In this document: in pieces, positions 22,766-35,356 of the stretch | Layout of the letters: every line of letters begins with the position of its first letter | Position numbering within the stretch: the stretch's first letter is position 1 | NCBI GenBank assembly: GCA_003971905.1 | Contig: RSEE01000040.1 | Coordinates: 372,001-436,000 of the forward strand | Reading direction: 5' to 3' | DNA from: Moniliella sp. 'wahieum' | Taxonomy: Eukaryota > Basidiomycota > Moniliellomycetes > Moniliellales > Moniliellaceae | DNA length: 64,000 bases | Position numbers and translations under genes: made by a program | The notes under the pieces: generated by a model | Seen by the model: only the letters and a program-made list of their open reading frames with translations | What the model was told of the DNA's origin: nothing | The model's database searches: none

Positions 22766-23516
22766 GGTGGTTGACTTTAGGGGAGGCGGCGCTCAGGCGG
22801 GGAAAAAAAGTTTTGCCCTGCGGCGCGCCGGTTCAAATTCACCCATGGGGGGTCGGTGCAAATTACGTCAGCATTGCTGCGCTCTTTTCATTTTCTGCCT
22901 CAGTTGTGGGTTTGAGCTTGGGGCGCATCGAACGGCAGGATCGCCAGAGCGCTACAACTTGTAACCGGAGGTGAACTACAGGAGCACGACGAGCCGAGTC
23001 CGGGAGCAAATGCATGGATTGAAGCCACCTCTAGCAGGAAGGAGGGGTCCAGCCCCCCCCTCTCCGAAGGTGTGCATAGGAATAAAAGTGCCAGGTGCTC
23101 CGGGGCGCGGCAGCTTGGGTAGAGGAGCGGAAACAGGACAGCCGTGAACGCTGGTTCAGCGAGCGAGTGACAAGAGGGTACAGAGGTGAACAAGACGCGC
23201 AGAACGATGTCACAGCCAGCCCAACGGCCATCGACATCCTCGCGGGTGGAAGGGAAGCAAAACCGTGACGCAGTGGGAAAAGAGGGGGGGGGTAAAAGCC
23301 CGCGGTGGGGCTTGAGGGGGAACAAAGGAAGAAACCGGGGCATCCAATGGGCAGTGCTCACGCGGAGGCGGGAGGGGGGAGGTGCAAACAGAGTGAGTTT
23401 GCGTGTGTGCATGCAACTGTATCATCACAATGACATAGAACACAAGGAACGTGCAACAAGGGGAGAAGGGGGGCGGGGGGTAGTAGGGCATCAGGCGTGA
23501 CCAGCACGCCCTACGC
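22766..23516. other. Intergenic region between PNO1 and the membrane protein gene
   Basis: Divergent upstream DNA of PNO1 and 3' DNA of the next gene. Open frames are overlapping and low complexity, with G-rich runs at 23060 and 23285. No gene supported. Confidence 0.45.
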
Positions 23517-25187
23517 TCAATGGGTGCGCCCGTACGGATCGGCATACGGCTGGGCATCCGCCGCGGAATACTGCGGGCCCATGAATTGAGGCTGGTAGGC
23601 TGCATCGACCCGCATCCCAGGTTCTAGGTTTACGGGCAGAGAAGGCTCAGCGTAGCCAGCGCCGTCATAGTACCCCATCTGGGTGTGTTGCGGGTAGGCA
23701 TATGCATCTGCGTTGGCCGTCTGTTCATACGGGTGCTGCATGACGCCACACCGGCGCCCACGCCTGCCGCACCGTATCCACTCGCGTTCGAGGTGTGCGC
23801 GCCCGACACTGACGTGGCTGCGCCCATTGAAGGGCCACGATCCAAACCTGTCGCGCCACCCGATGGTTGTTCATAGGCGTAGTCAGTGGAGTAGTTTTGC
23901 GGGGCCAGGGCAGTGGTGGAAGGCACGGCATATGCGGGATGCGCCGAACCGTACTTGTCTCCGCCCATTTCCGAGGGGAAATTGTCATGGTCGTAGGGAT
24001 GAGTGGCCGAGGTATGGTGAGCATCCTGTACCACACCTTCCTCCTCGTCATCCAACTCATGATCCGACTCTTCACCCATGTCAAACCCAGCACTCCTGTC
24101 CGGCGGGCCGGAAGGGGCTGCATGGCCGCTCCCGTCATGTCATGATCCGCCTTCAATTCTGGCCAGCGGATGTCGTTCGAAGCCGCTTCTCGGTCACGGC
24201 GACCACAGAAACGCCAAAGGAGCAGCGCTGCAAGCAAGATAGCACCCACTGCACCACCGATCGTCGCGCCCGCAATCACCCCCGTCTTGTTCGACGACTT
24301 GTTTTGCGAATTCCCCGTCGCTGTCGGGGAAGCCTGTGACTGCGTCGAAGTCACCGTCACGGCTGTCTGTGCGGTTGCATAGAACTGAGAAGAAGCTTGC
24401 TCCGCCGAGAGAGAGGCCGCGGCCGCTGCCGACGACAGCGACGCGCGCAGCGACGAGATAGAGGCTGCCTGCCCCGATTGCGACGCCATTGCGACTCTTG
24501 GGCCAGTACGCTCGACACACTGGCCAAGGAGGCAATGACCGAGGCGTGGGATGCGGAGAGTTTCGACGCTTCCGAGGCTTGGGCGGCGGAGCTGGCCGAG
24601 GCAGCGGCATCACTGCTTGATGAGGCAGAGGTAGCGGAAGCCGTTTGGGTGGTCATCGCCGTCGTCTCGCTCGCAACGCTGGTGCTGCTCGAAGTGGGAG
24701 AAGAGATGAGAGGGATGAGTCACCCGAACCAGAACCAGAACCCGAGCCGGAACCGGAGCCCTGCATGGACGTGGTATGCGTGGCGCTGGCCACATGAGAG
24801 GAAGAGGAACCGGTGGAAGAGTGGGGGTTATGACCGCCATCTGAGGTGGAGGCAGACCCGCTGCCATCGCCGCTGCCTCCCCGGAACCAGCGGTGGAAGC
24901 AGGCGAGGCGGTGCTGCTGGCGTGCGGCCACCGGCGCTAGTGCCGGCGGCAGAGGACCCGTGGGGGGAAGCGGATGAGGTACCAGCGCCAGAGCCGGAAT
25001 CATCGCCGGATCCAAAGCCAAGGCCACCGAACCCACCGAGGAGGCGTTTGTGGAAGCGTTGGACTTTGTTGTGTGGGTCGAGAGAGGAGAGGTGCATGGC
25101 GCGGGCGGGGGAAGGGGCGAGCGGGTCAGCCGCTGCCGCCAGGCTGGCGGCGGCAGCAGCCGCAATGAGGAGTGAGTGTGTGCGCAT
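23517..25187 (-). CDS. Ser/Ala-rich single-pass membrane protein (Mid2/WSC-like layout)
   Basis: From ATG 25187: signal peptide MRTHSLLIAAAAAASLAAAA, a Gly/Ser-rich ectodomain (GGFGGLGFGSGDDSGSGAG), then a long Ser/Ala/Thr-rich stretch (SATSASSSSDAAASASSAAQ), likely O-mannosylated. Next comes NKTGVIAGATIGGAVGAILL with ALLLWRFCGRR, a transmembrane helix followed by Arg residues. The cytosolic tail has an acidic patch (ESDHELDDEEEGVV) and Tyr/Pro/Ala-rich sequence (PHPYEQ-type motifs, DAAYQPQFMGPQYSAADAQP), ending GRTH at 23517. Signal peptide, Ser-rich stalk, Gly-rich TM and short tail are the layout of fungal wall-stress sensors such as Mid2 and of many Ser-rich surface proteins; no WSC Cys domain is visible. 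Frames change at about 24500, 24080 and 23740. Confidence 0.6.
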
Positions 25188-25312
25188 GCGCGCGAAAGAG
25201 AGCGGGAGGGTGAGCCAGTAGGGTGGGGGAAGGGGGAGGTGGAGGTGGTGGGGGGGGGGCGTGAGCAAATGCGGGCGCGGGGGCGTTCTGCCTGGGGCTG
25301 GTCTACGGAGTC

Positions 25313-25385
25313 CTGAGTACCTGAGCGGCTGGGCCCTGAGGCCGAGGCCTGAGGCCTGACCCTGAGCTCTGAGCTACTGAGTGAT
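25313..25385. repeat. TSA-N4 heptad-like cluster (TGAG-rich)
   Basis: About ten TGA units with mostly GC-rich or palindromic cores (GTAC, GGCC, GCTC, GCTA), with irregular 7-8 bp spacing, in the gap between divergent genes. Confidence 0.6.
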
Positions 25386-25611
25386 GTGAAGCCGCTGCCA
25401 CACTGCCTCTGTGCCTCCCCTGACCGCGTGACAGCTGTCGTTCCCGCAGCTGGCATTCCGCCCCGGGGCGGCGGCTGGGGGTGCTGGGCACAGCGCCTGT
25501 GTCCGGGCGCCCGCACTCTCCCTGCAGCTTGGCAAGCAGATCATCACGTGACCTGTCAGTGTGTGGCAGGGGATGATTCGCACGACCATGAAGCGAAGGC
25601 TGAGTTGATTA

Positions 25612-26391
25612 ATGGAGGCACCGGCGCTGGCCAGCTCCTCTGCCCGCGGACCCGACGCCGATGCCGCCCCAGCCGAGCCCCCCGGCCCCACAACATCCTC
25701 CTCGCCGCCTTCCTCGCGCCCTGGCTCCCCCGCCTGCACCGGAAGCCCATCCCACTCCCCAGCAGTGGCGCCTTGGTGCTCGCCTTCAGCTTCTCGCTCA
25801 TCTCGCCGCCGCCGCCTCTGCCGCCGCCGCTCTTCCGCGCTCGCTCGCGCTTCAGTCGGACCACAGCCGGATGGGTCTTGGATGCTGACCTTGCCCGGCT
25901 ACGGCATCGAGTGGCACGTCGCGCCGTAGCCTGCACGGCCAGCTGCGCCTCGATGCGCTCAATATTCTGTCCACCTGTCCCCTTAGCCCCCTGGTATTGA
26001 CAGTGCGGACCGAGCCGCCAGGGCGCTGGCGCCGTACACACGTACTCTTGACCCCGCATACCACCGCGCAGCAACTCGTGGCTCAGCTGGGAGAACCGAG
26101 CCGCAAGGAGGGGGCGAGATGAGCGATGGGCCCGGCCGCCTGGCTGGAGTGGCACCTTGCTCTCCACATTGCTCCTCCCCCTTTGCCGCTTCGCCGCCGC
26201 CGTGGGCGGGATGCACCTCCGGTGTCCGAGCCTGCGTGGATGCCTGCACGATTGCATGTTACCCTCGCTGGGCCACAGGCGCGCGGTACGGAGCGTGGGA
26301 CAAGGACGTGGGTGGGCAGGCGCGATGGGCAGATGTGTGGCTCGAGCGGCGCACCGACGCTTCCGGGAACGAGAATACAGACGAGTTGTAA
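25612..26391 (+). CDS. Possible hypothetical protein, frame interrupted
   Basis: The + strand from ATG 25612 reads a Pro/Ser-rich N-terminus. In shifting frames come WRLGARLQLLAHLAAAASAA, LTLPGYGIEWHVAP, LNILSTCPLSPLVLTVRTEP and THVLLTPHTTAQQLVAQLGE, and a tail WLERRTDASGNENTDEL with a stop at 26391. The middle part is protein-like, but I recognise no family and the minus strand is also open over much of the region. A start at 25661 is an alternative. Treat as a candidate only. Confidence 0.3.
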
Positions 26392-27284
26392 GCTAGTAGG
26401 AAACAACGGGTCAGTGACAACGCTGAACTTGCTGGAGCTCGATGTGAATGGTTGAGTCGTGAGGCCGTGAGGAAGAGCTTAGGGAGTGTTAAATGAACTC
26501 AGAATCCTCGATCAGAAGCATCACCATGGCAGTCCATCCCTCCCTTCTTGCCTTTATCCAATCCCTTTCCCTTCCCCCCTCGTTGCAAGCTGGAAGGGTG
26601 CCCGACACGCATTCTGAAAAGAAAAACGGTTCTGCGTTCTTGCTGCCATGAGCGCTGATGTGGGAAGACCCGATGAACATTGGATTGACAAACTGCGGCC
26701 TCATCCCTGCTTTGGCCATGGCGCTGCGATGAATCTGGGGTGTAGAGCAGCACTTTTTGGTGCTATATCGGTTTTCAGGTCACAACTTCCCTCCCCCTCG
26801 GGATCTTACATCCTCACTCTTTCTTCTCCCCCTCATGTTCCGTTGGCCTTTGCAAAGCGGAAGCTCGACGCCCCCTTAACCTGGACCTCTGGAAAGGCAT
26901 TGAAGGCACTTGTTATTCTTTACTTGTCCCTCTGTTGTCATACTTTCTCCCTCCCCTCTCCCCTCCTTCCCAACCGGCCCTCCCAGCGGCAACTAGCGGC
27001 TATCCGTTCCCGCTGACATGGCCGCCGCCCATACTATGCACCGCGTTCTTCCTCTGCAATGGAGTATACCCGCAATGTACCTACGCACAGTCCATATGTC
27101 AAAGAACCATCGAGATAAAACAGGATCGTAGGAGAGTGGGTAAAAGTACAGGAACATGGGACGAGAGCTGAGCGAGCTCTGTAATGGTGGAGCCGCACAA
27201 TTATCATCAACCAATCAAGGTGCGGTAAGATAGCAATGCGTTTCGGAAGTAGGGCCTTCGTACAACACCGACGACCGCAGTGCC
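26392..27284. other. Intergenic region upstream of the bZIP gene 3' end
   Basis: No gene supported. Mixed pyrimidine-rich sequence at 26790-27000; open frames under 125 codons without motifs. Confidence 0.45.
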
Positions 27285-29322
27285 TCACCGTATGACGGCA
27301 GTCCGTCCGTGAAGGAGGGGGTAACGGGTTGCTGTGCGTCTGCAACACATCGCGGCCGCAGCATGGACGGCAAGAGAGCGGAGGCGTGCGTCGCAAGAGC
27401 GAACCTGGGCCTGGGCTTGGGCTAGGGCGTGGGCGTGAGCTTGCGAAACCTTGGCATCGAATGTGCGCCTCAGATCAGCCAGCGCATTGTACTGGAATGG
27501 CCCAGGCGGCAATGGAGGTGCAAACATCGGATGCACTTGGGTGATGGGCGCAGCGAACGAGCCTGATGAGCCATTGGAGCGACCAGCAAAAAACGATTGG
27601 GTGCGGCCCAGGGTGCGCGGCGTGGAGGGGTAGGCAACATCCTTTTTGGTGTTGATCATTGACTCGGCAAAGCGGGGCGTGGGTGAAGATGTGAGCGCCA
27701 GAGGGCTCGAAGGGCCGGAAGCAAGAGGATGTTGAGCGTCGAAAGAGAAAGCGATGGAACCTCCAAGCCTTGGCTCGACGACTGCCGAGACACACGAGGA
27801 GTCTCGGTGCGAGAAGGGGCGGGAGCAGCCTGGGATTGGCCCCGACGTAGGAGCTCTAGAATCTTCGTCACATCAGGTTGACCCTTGGGTGTTGGCGCCG
27901 GAGCCGGAGCGGAGGCGGTAACAGAGGCATTTACCGGTGCCGCATGAGAAGATGCTAATGAAGCACCAGCAGCATCAGGCGAGAAGGGAGGTGTCGATTG
28001 TGCTGCAACTCAAGCAGCGCTTTGAGGCGCTGGTTTTCCGTCTTCAGACTCGTGTTATTCGATTTGAGGCTCTCGATTGCAGCGTCCCGTTGGGCCAGCA
28101 CATCCTCCAGGGGTAATGTACCCTTTCCTCCGCTCGCGGAAATTGCGCCCGGATTTTGTTGCGCAGTTGTCGTTTCTCCTTGGACGACATGGCCTTGTAC
28201 TCTGCGGCACTCGGACGGTCCCCCAAAGCCAAGGAAGACATGGAGGCAGGAATGCCCGGCGCGCGATGCGAGGGTGCGCTCGCAGGGGAGGGATCTCGCA
28301 CCATCGAGAGGCCTTGAGGACGGGGGGGGATGGGATCGAGGGCAAGTTGTCAACGACAGAGTCCAAAGTGGAGGGCACTGACTCCGTTCGCAATGCCGCG
28401 GGAGAAGGTACGCTTTGGTCGCTGCTTTGCGATTGGAGCTCTTGTAGGACTTGGAGTTGCAAGTTGATTTGCTCAGCTATCGTCATTTGCACCAAACGGG
28501 GATCAATCGAGGTGGGGTCCAGCGTGGAACTGATGCTGGAGGGGTGCATTTCTGGGACAGACGCAGGTGCCAGGGGTGTGAGGCCAGGAAAGGGATTGCC
28601 TCCTCCATGGTGTATCCTCTGACTTGAAACCCGAATGTGGGTTCGGGTCCAGATTGTATGGTGGGGGGGCTGAGGAGGAGTCGCACTCGGCAGGAGAAGA
28701 AGCTGTGGCTCTTCCAAAGATGGGGTGGCAAAGGAAGGATCAAAGCCGAGGGACGAGGGGGAAGGAGCACGTCAAGCCCCCAGATCATGGAAAATCAATG
28801 TCATGGAAGAAGGGAATGGAGTCATCCAAAGCCGATGGAGCAAGGAACGGAGACTCTTGCTTGATCTTGGTGAAAGGTTGTAAACTGGAGAAAGAGAATG
28901 AGCTTGTGCGTGCTCGGGGATACCAAACATCGTTGGTAACGAACGAAACTCCGAGAGTCGTAGGTCGAGTAAGGGCAATCGCCAGATTCAGAAGCACACA
29001 AAGGCGACAAAGTGGGAGCGTCGGCAGCCAGTGCCAGCTTCTCGGATGAAACCTCAGGGGTGATATTAGTAGGTGTAGAGGTACGCTTGCAATCAGGGCT
29101 GCTGTGGTTGTTGCTGTTGGTGGCGGTGGTGGGGGTGCGGGCACTCGAAGCCGCATTGGCGCTGGCAGCAATGTTGGCACGGTGTGTGCGCAGCGCCGTA
29201 TCGACGAGGGCAGGAGTGGGCTCGATGCCATGGCGACGGAGCTCGAGGGAAAGATGGTAGCGGAAGCGGTCTTCGCTGGACGCCATGCTGGGCAGAGAAG
29301 CGGAGTGGGGAGCAGCGGTCAT
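27285..29322 (-). CDS. bZIP transcription factor
   Basis: Nuclear regulator with a basic-leucine-zipper domain. From ATG 29322: MTAAPHSASLPSMASSEDRF and LSLELRRHGIEPTPALVDTA, then a Ser/Pro/Thr-rich region. Around 28500-28380 QLVQMTIAEQ-type sequence reads SIDPRLVQMTIAEQINLQLQ with VLQELQSQSSD. The DNA-binding part is at about 28230-28020: AEYKAMSSKEKRQLRNKI, then in another frame SGRNFRERRKGYIT, then LEDVLAQRDAAIESLKSNN and LKTENQRLKALLELQ, a zipper with Leu/Ile/Asn at heptad positions. The basic region N-X7-R pattern (RNKISARNF-like) is the common fungal bZIP type. The C-terminus has LPPGPFQYNALADLRRTFDA and an Ala/Gln stretch; the exact stop is uncertain. At least four apparent single-base changes break the frame, two of them within the basic region. 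Confidence 0.82.
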
Positions 29323-30024
29323 GGTGGTGGCGAAGAGCAGCGAGGCGGCCGAGGACCCGGTGGCCCTGGCGAGCGGCGATAGGCGATAAGCGCCAGGCGC
29401 TAATAAGCGCTACCACTCCCTAGCCGAAGCCAGCCGAGCTTGGCTGAGCGCTGACGCTGACAGCGCTGACAGCGCGGCCGCGCTGAAATATTGCCTTCCC
29501 TCGGCATGTTTGTACCGTACGCATTATGTCCGCGCCTTTGTCACCGCTGCCGCCACCGCCACATGGCTGGCCCCAGCTGCGGCATCGGCCGCAGCAGGGT
29601 AAGCTTAGCGCCGCCCCTCTCAGTGGCGCTGGCGGTGGCACATATTCGAATAGGACCAAGCCCCGTGCACAGAAAAGTAGTCTCTCCACATGCCCTCTGC
29701 TTCAACTTCAGAGGCATTTTCGTTCAATTGTTGGTCTTCTATTTTGCCACAAAAGGACCACAGCTGAAAGGGGAGATGGACCCTTCCTATTGTACCAACA
29801 AGCAGCCAGAAGAAAGAGCAATGTAGAAAACAGGAAAAGGAGAGTATACTTGGCAGAAACCCATAGAGTCTCGGAGATTTGTGCAGGATGTCACAAACAT
29901 GCCTCTGAAGGCAGAGCGAAGAAGCAGAAGAAAAGAGCCAAAATGACAGAGAGGGGGCCTCTCCGTGATCTCAATAGTAGTGTGGTACCATTGTTAAAAC
30001 GCGAAACTCTTACCCGCCAGCGGT
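29323..30024. other. Intergenic region between bZIP and glutamine synthetase
   Basis: No gene supported. At about 29435-29485 TGAGCGC, TGACGC and two TGACAGCGC units form a small heptad-like cluster. Confidence 0.45.
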
Positions 30025-31290
30025 CTAAAGCAGCAGCGTTGTCTCGGCAATGATGCCAGTCACTTGGTAAGGATCAATGTTGGAAGCAGGACGGCGGTCC
30101 TCGAGGTACCCCTTTCCCTCGGCAGCTACGCTGCGCGGGATACGGATTGAAGCACCCCGGTTGGCCACGCCATAGGAAAAGTGACCAATGTGGCTGTCTC
30201 GTGGCGGCCAGTAAGACGTTTGTCATTGTCCGTGCCATAGACGGCAATATGCTCATTGTGCCGGCGGCCAAGTTTGGCAATCGCTTCTTCAATCGCCTTG
30301 ATGCCGCCCTCGGTACGCATGGCCAGGGTGGAGTAATTGGTATGAGCTCCAGCGCCGTTCCAGTCCCCGGGTACCGCTTTAGGGTGAAAGGTAACCTTAA
30401 CCCCACTCTTCGGCCACACGGAGAAGCAGGTACCGAGCCACCACCAGCTCGTCGCCCATCGCGATGCCGAGACAGGGACCGACTTGGAACTCCATTGGGC
30501 TGGCTTGACCTCAGCATTGATACCAGAGATGGTGATGCCGGCGTAGAGGCAGGCGCCATAATGCGATTCGATCAGGTCACGCGCGACCACCTTACCGGCG
30601 CCGATACCACAGTAGTAAGGCCCTGCGGGGCAGGAAAGCCGTGCGGGGGCCATCCGAGCGGACGCCCATCCTCGCCTAGAAGCGAATACTCTGCTCAATT
30701 CCAAACCATGGTTCGGCCTGTGAGACCTGGTCCAAAATTTTCTTGGCGGCATACCGATGGTTGAACTGGTTGGGAGCGCCGTCGTTGTTGTAACACTCGG
30801 CCAACACAATCACGTTCGCCCCACCGCGGAATGGGTCGGGATAGAATGCAGCGGGACGAAGGTAGACGTCAGAGTTACCTCCAGGCGCTTGGTTAGTGGA
30901 AGAACCGTCAAAGTTCCACTCTTTCAGATCGGCGAGCGACTCGACGGCATGGTCGAGTGTCGTTGTTTCGCTCCGGATGTCGCCAAAGCCATCGATCCAG
31001 ATGTATTCTGCCTGGATCTTGGGGCCCTGAGGCAGGGCGAGGAAGCGTTGAGCAAGACCTAATGGTTGCAGCAATCATGAGGAAGCAAACGTTGGTCCAG
31101 CATGCGACGGGAAAGATCACCGTGATAGTTAGCAAAAAACAGTGTGAGGCAAAGATCCCTACACACACACCACACTTGCTGAACACGAAAGAAAAAGCAA
31201 AGTCACATGTGGTGTGGGGGAGGACATTTGGGGAAAGAAGAGACACATACCTGACCTACGCACAAAGGGGTTGGGAGCTGCAGACGACAT
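30025..31290 (-). CDS. Glutamine synthetase (eukaryotic type II)
   Basis: Makes glutamine from glutamate, ammonia and ATP in the cytosol; the main nitrogen-assimilation enzyme. Exon 1 is 31290-31251 ([13 protein letters not shown]); an intron of 192 nt (31250-31059, GTATGT...TTAG) joins [14 protein letters not shown]. Then [40 protein letters not shown] (beta-Grasp signature), [15 protein letters not shown] and EPWFGIEQ. After an apparent lost G near 30690 comes [18 protein letters not shown]. Then [20 protein letters not shown] (catalytic region with the NGAG.H motif), [20 protein letters not shown] and LTGRHETA. The end reads [18 protein letters not shown] with stop at 30025-30027. Total about 358 aa, the normal size. 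Three or more frame changes are present in otherwise invariant sequence. Confidence 0.96.
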
Positions 31291-32432
31291 TAGAAAAAGT
31301 GGTAGGGGGGATGGAGGTGGGGACAGAAGAAGAGAAAAAGAACAAAAACCGGTTGTGGCGAAAGGGGCAGGAGAAGATAATTCCAAGAAGAGACGGCGGC
31401 TGGTTCGGTGGCTATATATTGGTGATACGCTCAACGCTTCGTATACAGAGGGTAATAATAGCATCTGCTCCCGGCGGATCGACTGATACTCGGTTATGAT
31501 CGCCACCCGTCCCCACACTGACGTCCTGCCTGAGGCCTCCCTGGCCTGGCTTTGAGTGATAAGGCGATTATATACGCTGTGGTGATAATACTCGATCCTC
31601 GACCCTCTGTGAGAAGCACCGCGCGACTCTGACTCACACTCGGCAAGTACTGCCCCTCCGTGGGGATAAGAGTGTCTCCCTGGAAACACTGGCCTGGTGC
31701 AGGACAAAGTAGTATAGGTATAGTCTCCTCTGTGCGCAGTACACTACTCGTGCCATGGACCCAACAGTGTCCGACAGCCTTCAGTCTCGAGATGCCAGCC
31801 TCTTCTGTCTCTGTGAGAACGTTGAACGTTGAACGTTGAACGTGCTACTATACACTACATCTTCCTCTGGTGTACTCCCACCAGTATAGACGCAGTTTAC
31901 CGCTGTGCCCCACTGATCCTACCTCAGAGCTACGACACATGCCATCCTACGTCTGAGCGAGCTACCTCAGACTCTGCATTTGCTCGCCTGCTCTCACACA
32001 CAACACAATAACTTCATCCTCAAAACGATCGAATTCCACCAAAGGAAAGTGTCGGTACTTAGTAGGCGACCGACAAACGAATCGAGTGGCCAGATCAGGA
32101 TATTTCGCGGGATGTAGGAGGGATACGTGAAGGTACGATAAACACCATCCCCGCGACGAGGCCTGGCAAACGGAACCAAAGGCGCAAAAGGCGCAAGAGG
32201 AGGTGTACAGTCAAATCTGAGAGGGAAATGAGAGGATGGCGGATACACATATAACGACTATGATGAACACAGTGGTACATGGAAGAACTAGGCCGACGGG
32301 GGGAAAGGGATGAGGGAACAAGGGGATACAGTTTAAAAACAAAGAGAGGGGATGTAATGTACACAAAAGCACGAGGAGAGACAGAGAAGAACGTTCCTAG
32401 GTATATATGCGGAGGGCAGGAAGGGAGGGATC
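31291..32432. other. Intergenic region between glutamine synthetase and ferric reductase
   Basis: Promoter side of glutamine synthetase and 3' side of the reductase. Contains one clean heptad run at 31823-31843. Other open frames have no motifs. Confidence 0.5.
31823..31843. repeat. TSA-N4 heptad run (ACGT x3)
   Basis: Three identical phased TGA units with core ACGT, about 530 bp upstream of the glutamine synthetase start. Confidence 0.9.
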
Positions 32433-35356
32433 TTACCCCCCCCAAGTAAAGCTTTCCACTTGGATCTGCACCACGCCACGCGAGTCGCCGTTCCAAACCC
32501 GGGTAGGGTCGGAGGCATGGGCGGCGGCGATCCGAACCGCACGCGCCAGGATGGGTGGGCCACAGGCGGTGACCAACGTCGGACCTGTGCTGCCCTGCAC
32601 AGCCTCAAGTACGGTGCGGTCCAAGTCTGGCCGTCCTGGATGTGCGAGCTCAGCAAGGACGTGGGCATCCTCTTCCTCCTCCTTGGCCAGGGGCAAGTCC
32701 GAGGAAAAGGGGAACATTGCTGCACGTGCGCTGCGGCCCTCGTGCACGATCCGTTGCCCCTCGCGCGCCGGAAAAAAGTGGGCGAGAAGGTTTGACCGTT
32801 GGGGTTGGCGTCCTTGTCATTGTGACCGGGTTTCTTGGTCCGCTTGAGAGTCGCTTTACGAGTGCGCGCTGCGCAGCTTACCCTCGGAATACAACGCTTC
32901 AGTCCCACATCCACTTGGTCTGGTCTTGCATCTTCGCCCTCAAAGTCTGTCAGACCGACCTCAGAGACAGGGGTGGCGATGCGGGAAAAGGGCGGTGGGG
33001 GAAGGGAAGGTGAGGTTGATCGTAGATCCCGATCCGGACAAAGAAGGCAGGTTGAGCAAGGAAGAGGAAGGGGCACCATCGGTGTACCCGGCGCCCAGGG
33101 AAACCGGCCCAGTCCGCTCCTTACTCAATCCCGTCACGTACAGATCCACTTTAAGCACATTCGGCGGCAGCGCCTCGATGCACCGCCGAGGGGAGTGGCC
33201 CCCACAGAAGGTGGGCAAGATCGCGCATAATCCAGACAAAGTGCACTTGGTTCGTCTTCCATTCGTGTTGCGTGCCGCGCCGATAGGCAACGCAGGCACG
33301 CCCAGTAGCGCCGCCACGGCCCTCGCAGCCGGGAGCGTATTCGCACCCGTTGCGGCAGCTAGGGGAGTCTGGACTGCCTTGAGCATCCCAGCACAGAGGT
33401 ACTGAAGGGAAGCAATACCATATGCTACGCCACTCCCAGCACAGATGACGACGGTAGTGTGGTGAGCTCCCAGTCAACACGGGGTGATGAGCCAAAGGGC
33501 CCATCGACTAGCGCACGGAGATGAGTGCCAATGGTCGTTTTGGGAACGAGGTGTACAAGGAGCGGGTGAAGCCTTGGCGGGCACGAATGAGCAAGACAAG
33601 GGTCAAGCCATCCTGGTACACTACCGGGACTGGTCCCGCTGGCTGGGCATGGGGTGCGAACGCTGCACTCTCTACAGCCGAGGCGATGGTGAGGGGGTGA
33701 GATTGTAGCCTACTCACCTCCGGGATGCATAGAGAGATCCACTGCCCGGATACCAAGGAAGCGGATGAAGTAGGCGCAGTGTAAGCCGGATGGTTTGCCC
33801 AGGCAAGACCTGCGCATAGGCCCACCCTGGTTGCAGTTCTGCTGCAATCGTAGGTTATGGGAAGAATGCGTGCGGCAGCACGGGGGTTAGGTGCTGGAAC
33901 CGAGAAGTTAGCCCCAGCTGCTTCGGGGTCCTCCAGCCGAATGACTTCGTGCACAGGGTGGGGCTGGTCACCCCATACTCCGAAATAAGCGCATCAATCT
34001 CCTCGTACTCCTTTTCTTTTCGCATAGTTGTGGGGGAGCGTGCCGGAGAAGTAAGTGGAACGGATGTGGGAATGGGGAGCAGCGTCTGACTTGTGTTGGA
34101 CCCCACTTGAGGTGGCAGGGAGGGAATGACCACCCTCAACCCTCCCTCTGCTCGCCGCGGCGCTGACAGTGGAACTGGAGCAGCTGGTATGGCTGGCGCT
34201 GGTCGCGGAACCGGGTTCATAGGATACGCTTCGCCTGGATTGGGGAGTTTGGGTTCCTCCTCGTGAACGGGGGTATTCAGGGATAAAGAAAGGGGCGTTG
34301 ATCCAGATGCCCTTGATGGCGCGAAGGATGCGTTCTGCAAGCCACCAAAGTAAGGCAGTCCAGAGCCAGGGTGCTAAGGGTGGGTGATGCAATGCGCCTG
34401 CGACGAGGAAGCCGACGATGCAGATCAGATGGGAGATGTAGAAGAACTCATACGCCTTGCGACGAACGATAGGAAGGGAGAGCAACACCAAGAGAGTAAG
34501 GAAGCCATAGGAAACGATGGCCCAGCGGAAGCGCGTCCAGACAAGTGCAAAACTGATCACTTTTTGTCCCCGTAACCATCTTTGGACACTTGGACAATCC
34601 ATGGGATGGTATGCGCCGTAGCGACGACCCAGAGGAGATGGCCGGCATATGCGTGGAGGCTTGCCAGACGATCAAACGCATTCGCCCCAAATACGCGAAA
34701 GGACAGTAGAGCAAACGGGACTTGCCGCAGCGCAAGTAGGACAACAAGAGGGGCCAGCGCGTTCGTCAACACACCCAGCCGGCCACCTACTGTCCACCAG
34801 GTGCGATATGCCAAGGCCTGCGTTGGGGCAGAAGTAGTGACGGGGGGGTAGGATCCTTGGGTCCAAGCGATGGTGCGGCGTGCAGGACCCGTGCCCGGAG
34901 GGCGGAGAGGCTGGGTGGGGAAGAAGAGGGAAATGCGGCAGCCAGGTCCCATGCGGAGGTGTGTGGGTCGGGGTAATCAGCGCCAATGAGCGTGAGGAGG
35001 ATGAGCAGCAGCGTCAGCGCGGCGGGGAGGAGGAGCGAGGCAATGGCTGGGCGACGCCAGCGGGATGGACAAGGCGAGGGCGAGAGACGTGTTTGCGCCA
35101 CACGTGGCGGAAGCGGTGAAGGAAAGACGGGGGCCAAGGGCGAGGCGGAGGCCCTCGAGAAGCGCACAGGCTGCGACTGTGAGCCAGAAGGCGTAGGCGT
35201 ATCGCCATGCGGACGGCGAAGCTTGTGAGCGTCGAGGTAGAGGGCGATGTAGTGGTGGTAGTCGTAAGGGGAGGGGGTGGCGGCGGCGCTCCCGCTGCTG
35301 CTGCTGCTGCCGGCAATGCCTCGCCCATCCGGGCCCGCCGGGCGGGGGGAGGACAT
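32433..35356 (-). CDS. Ferric reductase transmembrane protein (FRE family)
   Basis: Plasma-membrane flavocytochrome that moves electrons from NADPH through FAD and two haems to extracellular Fe(III) or Cu(II). From ATG 35356: a Ser-rich start, YDYHHYIALYLDAHKLR, a first membrane segment AYAFWLTVAACALLEGLRLA, then IASLLLPAALTLLLILLTLI. The ferric-reductase core has LVVLLALRQVPFALL, SLHAYAGHLLWVVATAHTIP (first His-X13-His pair), YGFLTLLVLLSLPIVRRKAY and ISHLICIVGFLVAGALHHPP (second His-X13-His pair). FAD part: SGQWISLCIPEV and SHPLTIASA. NADPH part: DGPFGSS, VICAGSGVAYGIAS and, near the end, TLVTACGPPILARAVR. The C-terminus QIQVESFTW ends with a stop at 32433. Multiple frame changes occur across the gene; introns are not all placed. 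The four haem His residues and the FAD and NADPH motifs are all present. Confidence 0.87.

Noticed and set aside
25612-26257. Alternative minus-strand gene opposite the hypothetical ORF
   Set aside because: The minus frames are low complexity and Arg-rich, as expected for the complement of Pro/Ala-rich coding DNA; neither strand is certain.
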